From Acinetobacter sp. HY1485 (GTDB lineage Bacteria > Pseudomonadota > Gammaproteobacteria > Pseudomonadales > Moraxellaceae): a stretch of DNA of 64,000 nt. Under the pieces are notes generated by a model that made no database searches, was not told where the DNA came from, and saw nothing but the letters and a program-made list of their open reading frames with translations. The position numbers were made by a program, and so were the translations under genes. The stretch lies in contig NZ_JANKZG010000003.1 of NCBI RefSeq assembly GCF_027568475.1, positions 1 through 64,000 on the forward strand. The letters are read 5' to 3'. How positions within the stretch are numbered: position 1 is the stretch's first letter; the number at the start of each line of letters is the position of its first letter. This document shows positions 58,808-64,000 of the stretch, one piece after another.

Positions 58808-60487
58808 ATGAAGGCATATCAGGTTTATAAGAATATGTGGGAAATTGCACATCAATTTGATCAAAAACTATATTTACGTGCATTTAGCTTAATTGTCATC
58901 GTCGCGTTAACGGCACTTGCAAGTACCTCGCTTCCTTTTTTTCTTAAACAAATCGTTGATAGTGCGACCTCACATAGCTCTATTTTTTTACTTATTCTTA
59001 TTTATTGTATGATGTGGTTGGTCTATCAATTTTTAGAATGGGTAGAACGAATTGGATCTTCTATATTAAATAATAATTTAAGCACTGCTTTAAAAGTACA
59101 TAGTTTGGAGAATTTCTTACAGTGTCAAAAATCCGAATTAGATCAAATCGACAGTGCCCATTTCATCTCAGATAGTAACCAAGCAAGTTCCGCTTTTTCA
59201 CAACTTAACTCTACCTTTATATTTATTTTACTTCCTACATTGTTTCAACTTGTTTTTATCACTTTTTATTTAGCTCACAATATCAATATTTATTATGCAT
59301 TCGCTTTTTTAGGTTTTGCACTACTTACATTTTGGCTATCTAAAAAAATTAATGCCTCAAGTGAAAAATATTTTGAACCTATCAAACAAGCACATAAAGA
59401 ACAAAACAGTCTGTTTTTAGAAAAAGTTCAAAATTTTTATGACATTAAAGTCAATCATACGGTCAATTTTGAAAATCAGCGCTTTAGACAATCTGCTTTT
59501 CGCTTTTTAAAAACAACGGCTCAAAGCGATTTTAAAATTGGTCTATTTATGGTGCTGCAAGTCTGTATTATTTTTCTATTTTTAACTAGTTTTTTACTTT
59601 GCTCTGCCTATTTATTCAAACAAAACCAAATTACCATAGGCGACTTTATCTTGATTATTTCTTATGTAGGCATGCTCACCACGCCATTTTTGATGCTTTC
59701 TCAACAAACGACGCGTATTAGTCAGCACTTTTTTCATCTAAAACAACTTGTAAAATACTTTGATTTACCAAAAGACCATTTTTCAACAGAAAATTTACAA
59801 AATAGTCCCACAACTTATGTGTTTCAAGATGCTACATTTGAACTTGGCAAAAATATAATTTCTCATTTTAATTTTACTTTTTTACAAAACAAAGTGTATG
59901 CAATTGTGGGTAAAACGGGAATTGGTAAAACTACTTTTATTAATTATTTAGTTGGTCTAAAAAAATTACAAGCAGGGAAAATTTATTATAAAAATCTTGA
60001 TATTACAGCACAATTTTCGGCGCATATTTTTAGTGAAATTGCATTTGTAGGACAAAATAGTGTTTTATATAATGGCACACTACGTGAAAACTTAATTTAT
60101 AACTCACTACATTGTTATACAGATGATCAGCTTCATCAGTACTTAAATATTTTTTCTTTAGAAAATACTTTAAATAATCATCAACTCAATTTAGATAGCG
60201 ACATTAATACCATTATTAGAAAGCTCTCAGGTGGAGAGCGCCAACGATTAAATATTATTCGTGCTTTATTAAAAAAACCGCAAGTTTTAATTTTAGATGA
60301 ACCAACATCAGCGCTCGATGCAAAAACGGGGCAAGAGGTGTTTAACTATATAAAACAACAAGTGCCTACGCTTATTTTAATTACCCACTCAGCAAGTTAT
60401 ATGCAGTTTGCCGACGAAATTTTAGATTTTAATACCCTTGTGCCTGCAAAATTAGTTGAGCCAATACCAAATCTTCAGGATAAGTAA
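58808..60487 (+). CDS. ABC exporter (fused membrane and ATPase domains)
   Basis: 559 residues. Six-span N-terminal domain (residues ~1-310) and an ATPase with Walker A VGKTGIGKTTFIN, signature RKLSGGERQRLNIIRALL, Walker B VLILDEPTSALDA and LITHSA. The Q-loop is VGQNSVLYNG. Very AT-rich codon use. Substrate unknown; it resembles lipid or peptide exporters. Its 3' end overlaps the convergent ispD end by 59 bp. Confidence 0.88.
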   Translation: MKAYQVYKNMWEIAHQFDQKLYLRAFSLIVIVALTALASTSLPFFLKQIVDSATSHSSIFLLILIYCMMWLVYQFLEWVERIGSSILNNNLSTALKVHSLENFLQCQKSELDQIDSAHFISDSNQASSAFSQLNSTFIFILLPTLFQLVFITFYLAHNINIYYAFAFLGFALLTFWLSKKINASSEKYFEPIKQAHKEQNSLFLEKVQNFYDIKVNHTVNFENQRFRQSAFRFLKTTAQSDFKIGLFMVLQVCIIFLFLTSFLLCSAYLFKQNQITIGDFILIISYVGMLTTPFLMLSQQTTRISQHFFHLKQLVKYFDLPKDHFSTENLQNSPTTYVFQDATFELGKNIISHFNFTFLQNKVYAIVGKTGIGKTTFINYLVGLKKLQAGKIYYKNLDITAQFSAHIFSEIAFVGQNSVLYNGTLRENLIYNSLHCYTDDQLHQYLNIFSLENTLNNHQLNLDSDINTIIRKLSGGERQRLNIIRALLKKPQVLILDEPTSALDAKTGQEVFNYIKQQVPTLILITHSASYMQFADEILDFNTLVPAKLVEPIPNLQDK

Positions 60488-61145
60488 TTTTAATATTATC
60501 AGCACGACCTGCAACCACACGTACAGGGTGTTCTGCGTATTCTAAAGCACTGGCTTCGTCTGTAATTGCAATATCAAATTTTAGTGCTTGTTCAATCGCT
60601 GTTTTAAGTAAGCCAATTGGTGCAATCTGTGGGGTTTGTGCTTGCCACAACGCCGTACGGTCTACTGTTTTTGTAATGTTTGGTGCATCTAATACTTGTT
60701 TAAGTGTATCTCTTACAGGGGTTGCTAAAATTGCGCTGATTGATTGCGTTATGGCTGTATTGTATAAATCATTTAATTGCTCCATGCCAACACAAGGGCG
60801 TGCAGCATCATGTACCAATACATAATCATTGGGATGGGCAATTTGAAGTAAATAAGTTAATGCATTAAGTACTGAGTGAACTCTTTCTTGTCCACCTTCG
60901 CATAAATGTATCTTTTCTTTTTGTTTGAATGGAATAGTTTGAATAACTGTATCTTGTGCATTCACGGCAAGCACACAACCCTGCAAAGGCAATGCAAATA
61001 AACGTTCTACACTATGCTGTAAAACCGTGACATCATTAATTGTTTGGTACTGTTTTAAGTCTGTTTTAGAAAATCGACTGCCCGATCCTGCTGCAGGCAC
61101 AATTGCCCATAATTTAGTGGAAGTCTGGACTGTCTTCATCTTCAT
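60429..61145 (-). CDS. ispD: 2-C-methyl-D-erythritol 4-phosphate cytidylyltransferase
   Basis: 238 residues from the ATG at 61145 (61139 also possible; the frame opens at a GTG at 61163). VPAAGSGSRFSKTDLKQY (nucleotide binding), VLVHDAARPCVGM, and ITDEASALEYAEHPVRVVAG. The 5' part overlaps ftsB by ~32 bp. Cytidylates MEP. Confidence 0.94.
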   Translation of the reverse strand: MKMKTVQTSTKLWAIVPAAGSGSRFSKTDLKQYQTINDVTVLQHSVERLFALPLQGCVLAVNAQDTVIQTIPFKQKEKIHLCEGGQERVHSVLNALTYLLQIAHPNDYVLVHDAARPCVGMEQLNDLYNTAITQSISAILATPVRDTLKQVLDAPNITKTVDRTALWQAQTPQIAPIGLLKTAIEQALKFDIAITDEASALEYAEHPVRVVAGRADNIKITYPEDLVLAQLILQAQGY

Positions 61146-61512
61146 TATTTCTTTTATCACCACCTAATGGGTCAACATAGGTTTCTTGGTATTGTGGTGT
61201 GGTCAATGTACTCATTTGTACAAATGTTTCGTGTGGTTTGATTAAGCCTAAATCTAATCGTGCATGCTCTTCTACAGCTTCTGCACCATTTTTTAAATCA
61301 TAAACTTCTGCGCCCAAAATACGGTTACGTTCTTTTAAGTCTTGGTTCGTTTCTGCTTGGTCTTGGATTTGTTGCATAAGGTGCTGATGGTCAAAATACC
61401 CCCCCTCACCAAACCAATACATGTATTGAAATCCTGCAATTAAGCAAATTGCCAAGATTGCAATACACCAGCTAGAAAACGAGTTAAAGACATCTTTAAA
61501 GAACGTAACCAT
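61114..61512 (-). CDS. ftsB: Cell division protein FtsB
   Basis: 132 residues. One N-terminal span (WCIAILAICLIAGFQYMYWF), then a coiled coil (QAETNQDLKERNRILGAEVY) and DLKNGAEAVEEHARLDLGLI. Forms the FtsQLB complex. Between eno and ispD, the standard position. About 30 residues longer than E. coli FtsB at the C-terminus. Confidence 0.93.
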   Translation of the reverse strand: MVTFFKDVFNSFSSWCIAILAICLIAGFQYMYWFGEGGYFDHQHLMQQIQDQAETNQDLKERNRILGAEVYDLKNGAEAVEEHARLDLGLIKPHETFVQMSTLTTPQYQETYVDPLGGDKRNNEDEDSPDFH

Positions 61513-61517
61513 TTGAC

Positions 61518-62843
<1,326 letters not shown>

Positions 62844-63701
62844 TTAGTTTGTGTTTAGTTTTTTAAATCCTTTTACAAGCGTATCCAATTCTTTTAACTG
62901 TGCCAAAAACGGTTCAAGTTGTGATAAACGTAAAGCACATGGACCATCACATTTTGCAATATCTGGATTTGGATGCGCTTCTAAGAACAATCCTGCTAAT
63001 CCTGTTGCCATGCCTGCACGTGCAAGTGTCGCAATTTGCGCACGACGCCCACCTGCAGAATCCTCACGCCCTCCTGGTGTTTGCAATGCGTGGGTAACAT
63101 CAAAGAAAACAGGAACATTCATTTCCTTCATAATGTCAAAACCAAGCATATCCACAACAAGATTATTGTAACCAAATGCAGAACCACGCTCACATAAAAT
63201 GAGTTTATCGTTTCCTGCTTCTAGACACTTGTTAATGATATGACTCATCTCACGAGGAGATAAGAATTGCGCTTTTTTAATATTAATAATGGCGTCTGTT
63301 TTAGCAATTGCTTCAACTAAATCTGTCTGACGGCTTAAAAATGCAGGTAACTGTACAATATCTGCAACTTCTGCAACCGCTTCTGCCTGAAATGGTTCAT
63401 GTACATCTGTAATAATCGGTACATTGAGGTGTTTTTTCAGCTCACCTAACCATTTCACCCCTTTTTCCAAACCAGGTCCACGAAATGAATGTAGGCTTGA
63501 ACGGTTTGCTTTATCAAAACTTGCTTTAAAGACATACGGAATGTCTAAACGCTTACAAATTTCGATATAAGTTTCTGCGATTTCGAAAGCAAGGTCTTTA
63601 GATTCAAGTACATTCATGCCGCCGAATAATACAAATGGCAAATGATTTGCCATTTGTATATCACCTAAACGTACAATTTCTTGAGGTTTTAATTGTGACA
63701 T
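62844..63701 (-). CDS. kdsA: 3-deoxy-8-phosphooctulonate synthase
   Basis: 285 residues. [59 protein letters not shown] and [20 protein letters not shown]. Makes KDO-8-P for lipopolysaccharide. Between pyrG and eno as in other Acinetobacter. Confidence 0.97.
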   Translation of the reverse strand: MSQLKPQEIVRLGDIQMANHLPFVLFGGMNVLESKDLAFEIAETYIEICKRLDIPYVFKASFDKANRSSLHSFRGPGLEKGVKWLGELKKHLNVPIITDVHEPFQAEAVAEVADIVQLPAFLSRQTDLVEAIAKTDAIINIKKAQFLSPREMSHIINKCLEAGNDKLILCERGSAFGYNNLVVDMLGFDIMKEMNVPVFFDVTHALQTPGGREDSAGGRRAQIATLARAGMATGLAGLFLEAHPNPDIAKCDGPCALRLSQLEPFLAQLKELDTLVKGFKKLNTN

Positions 63702-63724
63702 TTAAACTATTTTCCCTACTATAA

Positions 63725-64000
63725 TTATTTGCTTGAGTATTGTGCTTTTGCCGCATCAATAAAGCTTGCAAACAATGGGTGACCATCGCGTGGTGAGCTT
63801 GTAAATTCTGGGTGGAACTGTACAGCAATAAACCACGGATGCGCTGGAATTTCAACTGTTTCTACAAGATGTTGTACAGAAGAATAACCAGACACAAGCA
63901 TGCCCGCTTCTTTTAATGGCTCAATAAAGCGGTCGTTCATTTCGTAACGATGACGATGGCGCTCTGTGATTTCTGCTTTACCATACACCTGACGTGTTTT
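63725..64000 (-). CDS. pyrG: CTP synthase, C-terminal part (N-terminus outside window)
   Basis: 91 codons of the glutaminase domain are visible: [20 protein letters not shown], then [20 protein letters not shown], which holds the His-Glu of the glutaminase triad. The frame runs off the window edge. Order pyrG-kdsA-eno is conserved in Acinetobacter. Confidence 0.96.
   Translation of the reverse strand, partial: KTRQVYGKAEITERHRHRYEMNDRFIEPLKEAGMLVSGYSSVQHLVETVEIPAHPWFIAVQFHPEFTSSPRDGHPLFASFIDAAKAQYSSK

Overview
The window looks like an Acinetobacter-type (Moraxellaceae) chromosome. It is AT-rich, and its housekeeping clusters fit that family: pyrG-kdsA-eno-ftsB-ispD, rpsB-tsf with map divergent, metZ-ybaB-recR, rnd-ycgL, and yadGH-queF. 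No species can be named from the sequence alone. The left 29.7 kb is a lambdoid/HK97-type siphovirus prophage. It abuts a tRNA-Arg(CCG) gene at 29680-29755, and its left end lies outside the window. The remaining ~34 kb is ordinary chromosome.

Prophage layout, read from the tRNA leftwards. A P4-type tyrosine integrase (28271-29512, minus) sits beside the tRNA with an AlpA-like regulator next to it. A rightward early-left operon (24344-28258, plus) carries a small membrane protein, several unknown proteins, a Fis-like DNA-binding protein and a DUF551 protein. The immunity region has a self-cleaving S24 repressor (23386-24117) facing a Cro/YdaS-like gene. Copies of a 14-bp operator (TTATCATTTGATAA) lie on both sides of the repressor gene, as OL and OR do in lambda. 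Leftward come a CII/CP76-like regulator, a replication initiator, a run of small early genes including a 33-residue zinc ribbon, a RuvC-like nuclease and a protein in the position of a late antiterminator. After a non-coding gap come zinc-ribbon and other small proteins, an HNH endonuclease, a probable cos interval and the terminase. The virion genes then run protease, capsid, portal, connectors, tail tube, frameshifted tail chaperones G/GT, tape measure and a distal tail protein that leaves the window.

The tail operon is interrupted between GT and the tape measure by about 3.5 kb of extra genes. This insert has an outer-membrane beta-barrel protein, a secreted protein, and a second immunity-like module resembling P22 immI. 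The module consists of a ribbon-helix-helix repressor gene divergent from a BRO-N antirepressor gene, a strong promoter with an operator palindrome between its -35 and -10, and a possible antisense RNA over the antirepressor ribosome binding site. Three tiny membrane ORFs follow. The late operon also contains several intrinsic-terminator-like hairpins in the direction of transcription, which would suit antitermination control.

Chromosomal part. yadGH-queF, rodA-mltB and rlpA are followed by an AraC regulator plus AzlCD exporter locus with 17.9 tandem copies of a 7-bp unit upstream of azlC. Next come tsf/rpsB/map, ftsY, small membrane proteins, ycgL, rnd, recR, ybaB, metZ, a HIT protein, a YidB-like protein, lpxB, gldA, a TauE permease, a DAHP synthase, a phosphatase-like protein, ispF, dadA, an ABC exporter, and the ispD-ftsB-eno-kdsA-pyrG cluster. 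No transposon or CRISPR array was seen.
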